64,000 nucleotides of DNA from Sphaerisporangium krabiense (GTDB taxonomy: Bacteria > Actinomycetota > Actinomycetes > Streptosporangiales > Streptosporangiaceae), in contig NZ_JACHBR010000001.1 of assembly GCF_014200435.1 (NCBI RefSeq), positions 6,328,001-6,392,000 on the forward strand, given 5' to 3'. Shown piece after piece: positions 46,804 through 56,553 of the stretch. A program made the position numbers and the translations under genes. How positions within the stretch are numbered: the stretch's first letter is position 1; every line of letters begins with the position of its first letter. The notes beneath the pieces are model-generated. The model ran no database searches. It saw only the letters and a program-made list of their open reading frames with translations, and was not told the origin of the DNA.

Positions 46804-48279
46804 TCAGCCGGGCCGCCGGTGGACGTACAGCTCCCGCCGGTCGGCCTGCCCGACGGTACGCCGGTCGGGGACCGGCAGCTCGTAGCGGACCTCACGGAAA
46901 TGATCACCGTGTTGCCGGTCGGCGTTGTACACCGAGTGGAACCTCCAGACCGCCGCGGCGAAGTTGCTCTGCCCGCGCAGCAGGTTGCGGCCGATGATCC
47001 GCAGGGTCTTGGCCGCGCCCGCCACGCCGAGGTGTTTGCGGTTCATCACCGCCTGCGTCCGCACCAGCTCGCGGTAGAACTCGTGCAAAGGAAGCGTGGT
47101 CGGGACCACGGCGTGCTGGATGTCGAACAGGCGGTAGTCGCGCGAGGTGAGCTTGCGCGACTCGGTGTGCCAGATCTCGGTGCCGGGGTAGGGCGTCATG
47201 ACGGTGAGGTTGACGATCTCGGGCACCGACAGCGCCCACCGGCGGACGAGCCGGAACCGCGCGGCGTCCCAGGCCGGGTCGACGATCAGGTTGATGGCGA
47301 CGGTGAGCCCCATGTCGCGGGCGAGTTCGAGCGCCTTGACGTTCTGGTCGGGGCTGGTCCGCTTGCGGTACAGGTCGAGGCCCTGCTCGTCGAGCGCCTC
47401 CATGCCGAGGAACATGTAGGTCAGCCCGAGCCGCCGCCATCGCTCGAACACTTCAGGATGGCGCAGCAGCACGTCGGCGCGCGTCTCCAGGTAGTACTCC
47501 TTCCTGACCTTCCGCTTCTCCAGTTCCGCGGCGATGGCGTCGCCGTGCTCGGGCCGGATGAAGGCCACGTCGTCGACGATGAACACGCCCGGCTCCCGGA
47601 TCGAGGCCACCTCCTCCGCCGCGGCCTCCGGCGACACCTTGCGGTAACTGCGCCCGTAGAAGGTCCACGCGCTGCAGAACGAGCAGTCCCACGGGCATCC
47701 GCGGGTGAACTCGACCGAGGCGGCGGGGTCCATCACGCCGATGAAGTACTTGTCGCGGCGCCGCGTCAGGTCCCGCGCGGGGCGCGGCTCGTCCAGGTCG
47801 TCCAGCAGCAGCGGCGGCTTCGCGCACGAACCCTCGGCGGTCACGGCGCCGGGAACCTCGGTGAGGCCGCCGTCGCGCGCGGCGGCCAGCAGCAGCGGGG
47901 CCGCGGCCTCGCCCTCGCCGCGCAGGATCGCGTCCAGGGCGCCCTCGGACTGCGCGAGGACGTGCGGGGCGATGAACGAGACGCTGTGCCCGCCGGCGAA
48001 GACGAAACAGCGCGGCAGCAAACTTTTCACTCGTTTGGCCAGATCGAGGACTTCCGGCACGTTGGGGAGGTAGTTAAGGCCGAATCCGACGGCCTGGGGC
48101 TCGAAGTCGAGCAGTTCGCGGCGAAGGTCACGGTGCGTGAAGATCTGCAGGTCGAGCAGGCGCACCTCGTGTCCCGCCCCGCGCAGCGCGGCGGCCACCC
48201 GTTCCAGGCCGAGCGGCTCCAGCCGGAGGAAGATCTCGGAGTACATCAGGCCGCTGGGGTGTACCAACAGGGTGCGCAT
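46804..48279 (-). CDS. hpnR: Hopanoid C-3 methylase, B12-binding radical SAM
   Basis: A 491-residue radical SAM enzyme. The N-terminal ~160 residues form a cobalamin-binding domain (LLVHPSGLMYSEIFLRLEPLGLERVA, VGFGLNYLPN, FAGGHSVSF). The Fe-S cluster motif CPWDCSFC gives Cys195, Cys199 and Cys202. The segment SAWTFYGRSYRKVSPE is characteristic of HpnR, which transfers a methyl group to C-3 of the hopanoid A ring. The ATG at 48279 has GGGAGGG upstream. Other hopanoid genes (squalene-hopene cyclase, hpnH) are not in the window, so hopanoid synthesis must be encoded elsewhere. Converges on the MFS gene with a 19-bp gap. Confidence 0.85.
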   Translation of the reverse strand: MRTLLVHPSGLMYSEIFLRLEPLGLERVAAALRGAGHEVRLLDLQIFTHRDLRRELLDFEPQAVGFGLNYLPNVPEVLDLAKRVKSLLPRCFVFAGGHSVSFIAPHVLAQSEGALDAILRGEGEAAAPLLLAAARDGGLTEVPGAVTAEGSCAKPPLLLDDLDEPRPARDLTRRRDKYFIGVMDPAASVEFTRGCPWDCSFCSAWTFYGRSYRKVSPEAAAEEVASIREPGVFIVDDVAFIRPEHGDAIAAELEKRKVRKEYYLETRADVLLRHPEVFERWRRLGLTYMFLGMEALDEQGLDLYRKRTSPDQNVKALELARDMGLTVAINLIVDPAWDAARFRLVRRWALSVPEIVNLTVMTPYPGTEIWHTESRKLTSRDYRLFDIQHAVVPTTLPLHEFYRELVRTQAVMNRKHLGVAGAAKTLRIIGRNLLRGQSNFAAAVWRFHSVYNADRQHGDHFREVRYELPVPDRRTVGQADRRELYVHRRPG

Positions 48280-48389
48280 CCACCCTCCCCGTCCTGATCG
48301 GACCGCACGTCAACCGGCGGCGCCCATAACGCCCATAGCACCCTGCTACCCTGTCGTGGCTCTGGGTAACCGGCGGGTCGTGCCGCGGC

Positions 48390-49142
48390 TCAGGTGGCCG
48401 GGAGCTGCTGAAGGAGGACGAAGGCGCCCATCGCCAGGACGAACCAGCCGAAGGCCGTGCGGAGGCGGGTGGCGTCGAGGCGTGCGGTGAGGGCGCCGCC
48501 GACCAGCCCGCCGAGGGCGGCGGCCACGCTGAACGGGAGCGCCAAGCTCCAGTCGACGGGTGTGCTGTGGAGGTATCCGGCGAGGCCCGCCAGGGACTTC
48601 ATGGTGATGACCAGCAGCGAGGTGCCCACCGCCACGTCCATGGGCAGGCCGCCGAGCAGCGCGAGCGCCGGCACCACCAGGAACCCTCCGCCCGCCCCGA
48701 CGAGCCCGGTCACCAGCCCCACGATGACGCCTTCCACGGCCATGTGCGCGACGGGCGGCTCGCGGCGCGGGGCGGCGCGGGCGGGAGCGCGGCGGCCGCG
48801 GATCATGGCGAAGGCGGTGGCGAGCATCATGGCGGCGAACGCCCCCATGAGCAGCCCCTCCGGCAGGTAGGGGCCGATCAGCCCGCCGCCGTACGCGCCC
48901 GCCATGCCCGCCGCGCCGAACAGGAGCCCGGTACGCCAGCGGACCCGGCCCGCCCTGGCGTGCCCGATGGCGCCGACCGCGCTGGTCACGGCCACGACGA
49001 ACAGCGAGATCGCGATGGCCGCCTTGGCCGGCGCCCCGGCGAGGTAGACCAGCACCGGCACGGTGAGGATCGACCCGCCGCCGCCGAACAGGCCGAGCGT
49101 CACGCCGACCAGGACGGCGGCGGCGAGGGTCAGGGCGAACAT
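48390..49142 (-). CDS. TauE/SafE-family sulfite/sulfur-compound exporter
   Basis: A 250-residue membrane protein with about eight helices in two repeats; the halves share GLFGGGGSILTVPVLVYL and GLVGAGGGFLVVPALALL, the family hallmark. TauE/SafE proteins export small sulfur anions such as sulfite or sulfoacetate. It belongs to the leftward sulfur-detoxification group with a rhodanese and a persulfide dioxygenase. A GATACCCC/GGGGGGTATG palindrome lies only 2 bases upstream of the ATG at 49142, leaving little room for a ribosome-binding site, so the transcript may be leaderless or the true start downstream. Confidence 0.88.
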   Translation of the reverse strand: MFALTLAAAVLVGVTLGLFGGGGSILTVPVLVYLAGAPAKAAIAISLFVVAVTSAVGAIGHARAGRVRWRTGLLFGAAGMAGAYGGGLIGPYLPEGLLMGAFAAMMLATAFAMIRGRRAPARAAPRREPPVAHMAVEGVIVGLVTGLVGAGGGFLVVPALALLGGLPMDVAVGTSLLVITMKSLAGLAGYLHSTPVDWSLALPFSVAAALGGLVGGALTARLDATRLRTAFGWFVLAMGAFVLLQQLPAT

Positions 49143-49144
49143 CG

Positions 49145-49161
49145 ATACCCCGGGGGGTATG
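49145..49161. promoter_or_regulatory. CsoR/CstR-type operator 3 (upstream of TauE gene)
   Basis: GATACCCCGGGGGGTAT is a degenerate copy of the TATACCCCC/GGGGGTATA dyad found upstream of the other two sulfur genes. It abuts the TauE start codon. Likely bound by the CstR-like repressor encoded at 51314-51583. Confidence 0.7.
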
Positions 49162-49200
49162 TGGAAGACACGGGCCGGCCCGGTGCGCGGCGTGTCATGC

Positions 49201-49779
49201 TCAGGCGCCCGCTTCGGACGGGCCCTGGCGCAGCCGCGCGATGGCGGCCTCGACGTCCACGCCTCCCGCCCGGTTGTAGGGCAGCTTGGCGAGCAGCATG
49301 CCCATGGCGCAGGTGTCGGTGAGCGCCGCCACCGCCAGGCCCGCTCCGATCAGGGCGGCGACCGCCGCCGCGGCGGGGATCCACAGGCTCGCCACGACCG
49401 AGGCGAGCACGACGCTCCCCGCGACGAGGCGGACCTGCCGCTCCAGCGCCCAGCGCGCGCGTCCCCGCTCGACGGCCCCTCCGGACGCGGTCCAGGCGTT
49501 CATGCCGCCGTCCAGGACCGCGACCCCGGCGGGCCCGGCGTCGCCGAGCGCCGACCTGGCCCGCTCGGCGCGCACGCCGGACTGGCAGACGAGCAGCACG
49601 CGGCCGTCCACGCCGGCGACGGCGTCCCGCAGGCGGGCGCCGGCCTGGTCGAGGGGAAGATTGACGGCGCCGGCGATGTGCGCGGACGCGAACTCGCCCG
49701 GGGTGCGGACGTCCAGGACGCGGACGCCGGGATCTGATGCGATCAGTGAGCGGGCGGTGGCGGCGTCGATACGGGACAC
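49201..49779 (-). CDS. Rhodanese-DUF2892 membrane protein
   Basis: A 192-residue protein. The N-terminal ~100 residues form a rhodanese domain with active-site Cys65 in VLLVCQSGVRAERA, used for sulfane-sulfur transfer. The C-terminal ~80 residues hold two hydrophobic helices (VRLVAGSVVLASVVASLWI and AALIGAGLAVAALTDTCAMGMLLAKLPYN) typical of DUF2892, anchoring it to the membrane. GTG start at 49779 with GGAGAAG 9 bases upstream. It sits between the persulfide dioxygenase and TauE genes in the sulfur-detoxification group, and probably hands sulfur between persulfide carriers. Confidence 0.9.
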   Translation of the reverse strand: MSRIDAATARSLIASDPGVRVLDVRTPGEFASAHIAGAVNLPLDQAGARLRDAVAGVDGRVLLVCQSGVRAERARSALGDAGPAGVAVLDGGMNAWTASGGAVERGRARWALERQVRLVAGSVVLASVVASLWIPAAAAVAALIGAGLAVAALTDTCAMGMLLAKLPYNRAGGVDVEAAIARLRQGPSEAGA

Positions 49780-49844
49780 GAGGACTTCTCCAGGTTCTGT
49801 CGAGCTAACGGACGAGCGATGAGGCGGTCCGGCGGTCGCGCCGG

Positions 49845-51236
<1,392 letters not shown>

Positions 51237-51250
51237 CGCCAACTCCTCTC

Positions 51251-51268
51251 TATACCCCCGGGGGTATA
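51251..51268. promoter_or_regulatory. CsoR/CstR-type operator 2 (upstream of CstB-like gene)
   Basis: TATACCCCCGGGGGTATA is a perfect 18-bp palindrome of the type bound by CsoR-family repressors. It lies 15 bp upstream of the persulfide dioxygenase start, where it would block the promoter. Confidence 0.9.
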
Positions 51269-51313
51269 AGAACGATAAAAATAGGCGGCCGCGGAGCCTC
51301 CGCGGCCGCGTGT

Positions 51314-51703
<390 letters not shown>

Positions 51704-52774
51704 CTACGGCTGCGGCTGCGGGACCTCGGTGGCCGGGTCGCCGTCGACGGCGGCGGCGAGCTGCGGCACCAGCCGGTCCAGGGTGTACGGCAGGCTGAGC
51801 ACCGACACGAACGAGAAGGCGTTCCCGAAGTCGCCGGTCTCCTTGACGAAGACCTCGCGGCCCTTCGCGACCACGTCCAGGTCGGCGTACAGCTTGTCCT
51901 GGTGCAGCTTGGCGGCGTCGGCGGCCGGGTCGGCGACGATCCACATGACGGTCTCGGCGTCCAGCAGGTCGGTGCGCTCCTTGCTGATGTTGGCGCCGAA
52001 CTCCGTCCCGACGGCCTTGTCCAGGCCCTCGGGCGGCGTGAAGCCCAGCGAGGACAGGATGCGCGCGCGGTTGTCCTGCGGGCCGTACACGAAGATCCCC
52101 TCGTACGGCGTGGCGACGACGCCGGTCGCGCCCGCGAAGTCGGGATGCTGCGACCTGGCCTGGGCGAACCGCGCCTCGACGTCCCGCACCAGCGCCTTGG
52201 CCTCCGTCTCCTTGCCCAGCGCCTTTCCGATGATCTCCGTCTGCCGCTCCCAGGGGACCCCGTAGTCGGGGTGGTCCTTGGGCTGGGCCACCACCGGAGC
52301 GATCTTCGACAGCGTCTCGTACTGTTCCTTGGTCACCCCCGAGTAGAGGGCGAGGATCAGGTCCGGGGCCAGCGCGGCGATCTTCTCCACCTGCGGGCCG
52401 GTCCCGGTGTCCTTGAGCACGGTCGGGGCGGCGGCCGTGCCCAGCTTGTCCTTGGCCCACGGGCCGACCGCGCCCGGGTAGCCGCCGAGCCACTCGGTGG
52501 TGCCGACCGGGACCGTGCCGACCGCCAGCGCGGCGTCCTGGTCGGTCAGCCCCACCGTGACGACGCGCTTCGGCTGCGCGGGGATGGTCGTGCTGCCGTA
52601 CTTGTGCTCGATGGACATCGGGTAGGCCGCGCCCGCCTGGCCGGACGTGGCCGGGGCCGCGGAACCGGAGGGCCCGGCCGGGCCTTCGCCGGAGCCGCAG
52701 GCGGCGACGGTGCCGAGGAACAGGACGGACGCGAGAGCCGCGGCGGTCCTGGCGCCTCTCAGAATGCGGAACAT
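51704..52774 (-). CDS. Iron-siderophore-binding lipoprotein (ABC importer substrate-binding protein)
   Basis: A 356-residue lipoprotein. The signal peptide ends in the lipobox GTVAAC with Cys26. The mature protein is a FecB/FhuD-type periplasmic-binding fold: KYGSTTIPAQPKRVVTVG, VEKIAALAPDLILALYSGVTKEQYETLSKIAPVV and VSVLSLPYTLDRLVPQLAAA are family segments. It captures the ferric siderophore outside the membrane and delivers it to FecCD permeases; the likely partners are encoded at 21.1-24.0 kb, 27 kb away. It is the last gene of the iron-box-controlled operon with the two ABC exporter halves, 18 bp downstream of the second. Confidence 0.93.
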   Translation of the reverse strand: MFRILRGARTAAALASVLFLGTVAACGSGEGPAGPSGSAAPATSGQAGAAYPMSIEHKYGSTTIPAQPKRVVTVGLTDQDAALAVGTVPVGTTEWLGGYPGAVGPWAKDKLGTAAAPTVLKDTGTGPQVEKIAALAPDLILALYSGVTKEQYETLSKIAPVVAQPKDHPDYGVPWERQTEIIGKALGKETEAKALVRDVEARFAQARSQHPDFAGATGVVATPYEGIFVYGPQDNRARILSSLGFTPPEGLDKAVGTEFGANISKERTDLLDAETVMWIVADPAADAAKLHQDKLYADLDVVAKGREVFVKETGDFGNAFSFVSVLSLPYTLDRLVPQLAAAVDGDPATEVPQPQP

Positions 52775-52792
52775 CAGTGGATCCTTTGTGTT

Positions 52793-54598
52793 TCAGACAG
52801 GGGTGGAAGGGTCGTGGGCGGAGGGGAGGCCGGACCGCGCGTCCGACCACGCCTCCCACAGCGCGGCGTACGGGCCGCCGGCGGCGCGAAGATCGTCGTG
52901 GCCGCCGCTCTCCACGACCCGGCCGTCGTCCATGACGACGACGCGGTCCGCGGTGGCGGCCTGGGTGAGGCGGTGGGCGACCACCAGGGCGGTACGGCCC
53001 TCGACCGCCCGGTCGGCGGACTCCTCCAGCACACGGGCGCCCGCGCTGCCGGCCTCGGCCGTCGCCTCGTCCAGGACGGCCACCGGCGGGGCGGCCAGCA
53101 CCAGGCGGGCGAGGGCGAGCTGCTGCACCTGCGTGGCGGTGAGGCGGTGCCCGCCCTCGCCGACCTCGGTGCGCAGGCCCTCGGGCAGCGCCTCGGCCCA
53201 GTCGAGCGCGCCGACGCGGGCCAGCGCCGCGCGCAGCTCGTCGTCGCCGGCGTCCGGCCTGGCCAGGCGCAGGTCCTCGGCCAGCGGCCCGGAGAAGACG
53301 TGCGTCTCCTGGGTGACCAGCACGACCCTCGCCGGCTCCCCGGTTCCCGGGACGGCCACCCGTACGGTGCCCGCGGTGGGGGAGTGGACGCCCGCGACGA
53401 GCTTGGCCAGCGTCGTCTTGCCCGCCCCGCTCGCCCCGATCAGCGCCACCCGCTCGCCGGGTGCGAGGGCGAGGTCCACCCCGCGCAGCACGGGCCTGCC
53501 GGGCTCGTAGGCGTGCTCCAGCCGGGCCACCGCCACGGCCGCGCCCCCGTCCGCCACGGTCGCCGGGGCCGCGTGGTCCTGCGGTCCGGCAGGGTCGGCG
53601 AGGTCGGTGACGCCGACCAGGCGGGCCAGGCCCGCGACGGCCACCTGCGCGTCGTCCATCAGCACCAGGGCGGAGTTGATCGGGCCGAACAGGCTGTGGA
53701 AGTACAGGGCGGCGGCCGTCGCCGTGCCGATGGAGGCCGATCCGCCGCGCACCAGCAGGAACCCCGTCACCAGCACCGCCGCCAGCCCCGCGTACTCGGC
53801 CACGTGCAGGCGGCTGTAGAAGCGCAGCACCAGCCGGACCCCGCGCATCGTCAGCAGCAGCGCCCACCGGGACCGCTCGGCCGCCTTCTCGGCGTGCTCC
53901 TCCTCCAGCCGGAACGCCCGCACGGTGGCGGCGCCGCCGATCGTGTCCAGGAGCTGCTGCTGCATGTCCCCGGCGGCGACGCGCTGCTCGGCGTACAGCG
54001 GGACGGCGCGGCGCACGTACCAGCGCGCGGTGTACGCCTGGACGGGCACGGCCACCAGCGCCGCCAGCAGGAACCGCCAGTCCAGGACGGCCATCGCGGC
54101 GAGGGTGAGGACGATGGCCAGCAGCGAGCGGGCCAGCTCGGGCAGCGCCGTGCGCACGGCCTCGGCCACCCGCGAGACGTCGGAGGTGACGCGGGCCGTC
54201 AGGTCGCCCGAGCCGGCGCGCTCCAGCCGTTCCAGCGGCAGCCGCAGCGCCCGGTCGACGAACCGCTCCCGCAGCCGGGCCAGCACGGTCTCGCCGAGGC
54301 GGGACACCAGCGACAGCCCGAGCATGGTCGCCAGGCCCTGCGCGACCGCGACGGCGGCCAGCAGCGCCACGGGCTGGGTGAGCGCGGCGGCCGGGTGCCG
54401 CCCGGCGACCAGGTCCACGACCCGGCCGAGCAGCGGCTGGACGAGCAGCCCGATGGCGGTGGCCGCCACCAGCACCGCGAACCCGCCCGTCGCCAGCCGC
54501 CGGTGCGGGCGCAGCAACTCCCGCACCGCCGCCCGCGTCCGCGCGGGGGTGGCCACGGGCAGCCGCAGCGGCACCCGGGCCGAGGGGAGATCGCTCAT
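52793..54598 (-). CDS. ABC exporter half-transporter B, degenerate signature motif
   Basis: A 601-residue fused membrane-ATPase half-transporter. Residues about 25-310 hold six helices of a type I exporter. In the ATPase, Walker A GASGAGKTT (388-396) and Walker B VAVLDEAT (~506-513) are intact, but the signature LSGGQ is replaced by LTATQ (486-490). With the partner encoded upstream (54595-56328) the defects complement each other. ATG start overlaps the partner stop by four bases (ATGA). Located in a siderophore locus below an iron box, it most likely exports the siderophore or a precursor; import, as seen for some mycobacterial IrtAB systems, is an alternative. Confidence 0.9.
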   Translation of the reverse strand: MSDLPSARVPLRLPVATPARTRAAVRELLRPHRRLATGGFAVLVAATAIGLLVQPLLGRVVDLVAGRHPAAALTQPVALLAAVAVAQGLATMLGLSLVSRLGETVLARLRERFVDRALRLPLERLERAGSGDLTARVTSDVSRVAEAVRTALPELARSLLAIVLTLAAMAVLDWRFLLAALVAVPVQAYTARWYVRRAVPLYAEQRVAAGDMQQQLLDTIGGAATVRAFRLEEEHAEKAAERSRWALLLTMRGVRLVLRFYSRLHVAEYAGLAAVLVTGFLLVRGGSASIGTATAAALYFHSLFGPINSALVLMDDAQVAVAGLARLVGVTDLADPAGPQDHAAPATVADGGAAVAVARLEHAYEPGRPVLRGVDLALAPGERVALIGASGAGKTTLAKLVAGVHSPTAGTVRVAVPGTGEPARVVLVTQETHVFSGPLAEDLRLARPDAGDDELRAALARVGALDWAEALPEGLRTEVGEGGHRLTATQVQQLALARLVLAAPPVAVLDEATAEAGSAGARVLEESADRAVEGRTALVVAHRLTQAATADRVVVMDDGRVVESGGHDDLRAAGGPYAALWEAWSDARSGLPSAHDPSTPV

Positions 54599-56328
54599 GC
54601 CAGGACCGCCGTCCGGTAGGGGGCGTGGTGACGGAGGAGCTCGGCGTGCGGGGCCGAGGCGGTGACGCGGCCCTCGTGGAGGAGGACGACCCGGTCGGCG
54701 GCGGCCAGCAGCGCGGGGCTGGTGGTGACGAGGATCGTCGTGCGGCCCGCGCGCGTCTCGCGGATCCCGGCCGCGACCCGCGCCTCGGTGACGGCGTCGA
54801 CCGCGGTCGTCGGGTCGTGCAGGACGAGAACGGGACGGCGGGCGGCCAGCGCCCGCGCCAGCGCGACCCGCTGACGCTGCCCGCCGGAAAGGGACCTCCC
54901 GCGCTCACCGATCACCGATGCGGCGCCGTCCGGCAACGCCCGCGCGACCTCGTCGGCCGCCGCGGCGCGCATCGCCCACCCGACCTCGTCCTGTACCGCG
55001 GCCTCGGCCCCGCCGCCACGCTTCGCCCGCTCGGTGGCGGACGCGCCGGGCGCGGCCACGTTCTCGTGCAGGGTGCCCGCGAACAGTTCGGCGTCGTGCT
55101 CGGCGACCAGGACCACCGTGCGCAGGCCGGCCGGGTCGAGATCGCGCAGCGGCACGCCGTCCAGTTCGACGACGCCTTCGTCCGGGTCCGCCCTGCGGTC
55201 GAGCAGGCGCAGCAGCGCGGTGGCGTCCGACGGGCCGGTCACGGCCACGCCGAGGATCTCTCCGGCGGCCACGTCCAGGTCCAGCCCTCGCAGCCCGCCG
55301 TACACGACGCCCCGGAGCCGCACCGTCCCCTGCACGAGAGCGGGTTCGGGGGCCGGTTCTCCGCCGGACACGGCGAGGGGCGCGGACAGGACCGCGGCGA
55401 CGCGGGCGGCCGAGGCGCGGCCCTGGGCCAGTTCGGCGTTGACCCAGGAGAACGTCTCCAACGGGCCGATCAGGAACAGCGCGAGGCCGACCGCCGAGAC
55501 GAGCTGTCCGAGGCTGATGTCCCCCTGCACGGCGAGCCGTCCGCCGACGAGCGCGACGACGGCGATGAAAAGCCCGGTCAGGGCGACGACGACGCCGTTC
55601 TGGACGGCCTCGGCGCGCGTCGCCCGCAGCGTGGCGGCGAGCGAGGCGCGGCTGGTGCGCCGGTAGCGGGCGACCGCGGCCGCCTCCGCGCCGAGGCCCT
55701 TGAGGACGCGCAGGCCGGCGACCAGGTCGGCGGCGACGCCGGAGGCGTGCGCGGCGCGTTCCTGCTCGGCCTCGCTGCGGCGTTCGAGCGGCTTGCTCAG
55801 CAGGTGGCCGAGCCAGAGGAGCACCGGCGTGCCGGCCAGCACGGTCAGGCCGAGCGGCACCGAGGTGCGCAGCAGCGCCACCGCGCCGACCAGCACCCCG
55901 GCCAGTGCCGACACGCCGAACATCACCGCCATGTTGACCACGCCGACGCGCCGGGCGTCCTCGGTGGCGATCGAGGTGAGGGCGCCGGGCGGCCTGCCGG
56001 TCTCCGCGCCGCCGCCCGGGTGCAGGACGCGCTGGACGAGCACGACCCGCAGCAGGTGGGCGGCCTGCTCGGCGGCCCGTTCCCCGGCGCGGGCGCCGAA
56101 GCGGAAGCCGAACGACAGGGCGACGTAGACGACGGCGAGGACGGCCAGCCACCACAGCAGCGCCCCGGCGTCGCCCTTCGCCACGGCCCGGTCGACCACG
56201 ACGCCGATCAGGACGGGGACCAGCGCCTCGCCGGCCTGGTGCACGCAGCCGAGCGCCGAGCCGGCGGCCACGCCGCGCCACTGGCCCTTGATCGAACGGG
56301 CCAGTACCTGCCGCCCTGTCGTGCCCAC
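54595..56328 (-). CDS. ABC exporter half-transporter A, degenerate Walker A and B
   Basis: A 577-residue half-transporter with six membrane helices (residues about 18-300) and an ATPase domain. The Walker A position reads VTGPSDAT (363-371) and has lost the P-loop Lys; Walker B reads VLVLHDPTT (~501-508), where the catalytic Glu is replaced by Pro. The signature LSGGQRQR (480-487) is perfect. It therefore supplies the signature for its partner's intact nucleotide site and forms a dead second site. First gene of the three-gene leftward operon; an iron box lies 32 bp upstream of the ATG at 56328. Likely siderophore transport, by location. Confidence 0.9.
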   Translation of the reverse strand: MGTTGRQVLARSIKGQWRGVAAGSALGCVHQAGEALVPVLIGVVVDRAVAKGDAGALLWWLAVLAVVYVALSFGFRFGARAGERAAEQAAHLLRVVLVQRVLHPGGGAETGRPPGALTSIATEDARRVGVVNMAVMFGVSALAGVLVGAVALLRTSVPLGLTVLAGTPVLLWLGHLLSKPLERRSEAEQERAAHASGVAADLVAGLRVLKGLGAEAAAVARYRRTSRASLAATLRATRAEAVQNGVVVALTGLFIAVVALVGGRLAVQGDISLGQLVSAVGLALFLIGPLETFSWVNAELAQGRASAARVAAVLSAPLAVSGGEPAPEPALVQGTVRLRGVVYGGLRGLDLDVAAGEILGVAVTGPSDATALLRLLDRRADPDEGVVELDGVPLRDLDPAGLRTVVLVAEHDAELFAGTLHENVAAPGASATERAKRGGGAEAAVQDEVGWAMRAAAADEVARALPDGAASVIGERGRSLSGGQRQRVALARALAARRPVLVLHDPTTAVDAVTEARVAAGIRETRAGRTTILVTTSPALLAAADRVVLLHEGRVTASAPHAELLRHHAPYRTAVLA

Positions 56329-56359
56329 ACGTCTCCCTCAAGAACCGCCCGCCACAAAC

Positions 56360-56378
56360 TTAGGTAAGGCTACACTAA
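56360..56378. promoter_or_regulatory. Iron box 4 upstream of the ABC exporter operon
   Basis: TTAGGTAAGGCTACACTAA matches the iron-box consensus at 16 of 19 positions, 32 bp upstream of the first exporter gene. It places the exporter and the siderophore-binding lipoprotein in the same iron regulon as the biosynthetic genes. Confidence 0.88.
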
Positions 56379-56553
56379 GTAATATTGGCGGAAAGAGACC
56401 CCCATCCTGGTCGGGCCGGCACAGGAGGGCGCGACGGCATCCGGGGCCGGGAAGGGGAGCGGCGTCAGAACCCGTCGGCGGGCATGAGGAAGTCGCCCCT
56501 GGGCGTGGTCGCGGCGGCCTGAGGCCTCCCCGTATGGTCCGTCACCGCCCGGA

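Noticed and set aside
45218-46885. Alternative long frame overlapping the MFS gene
   Set aside because: It reads as Arg/Gly/Ala low complexity, whereas the 45294 frame gives 12 hydrophobic helices and MFS motifs.
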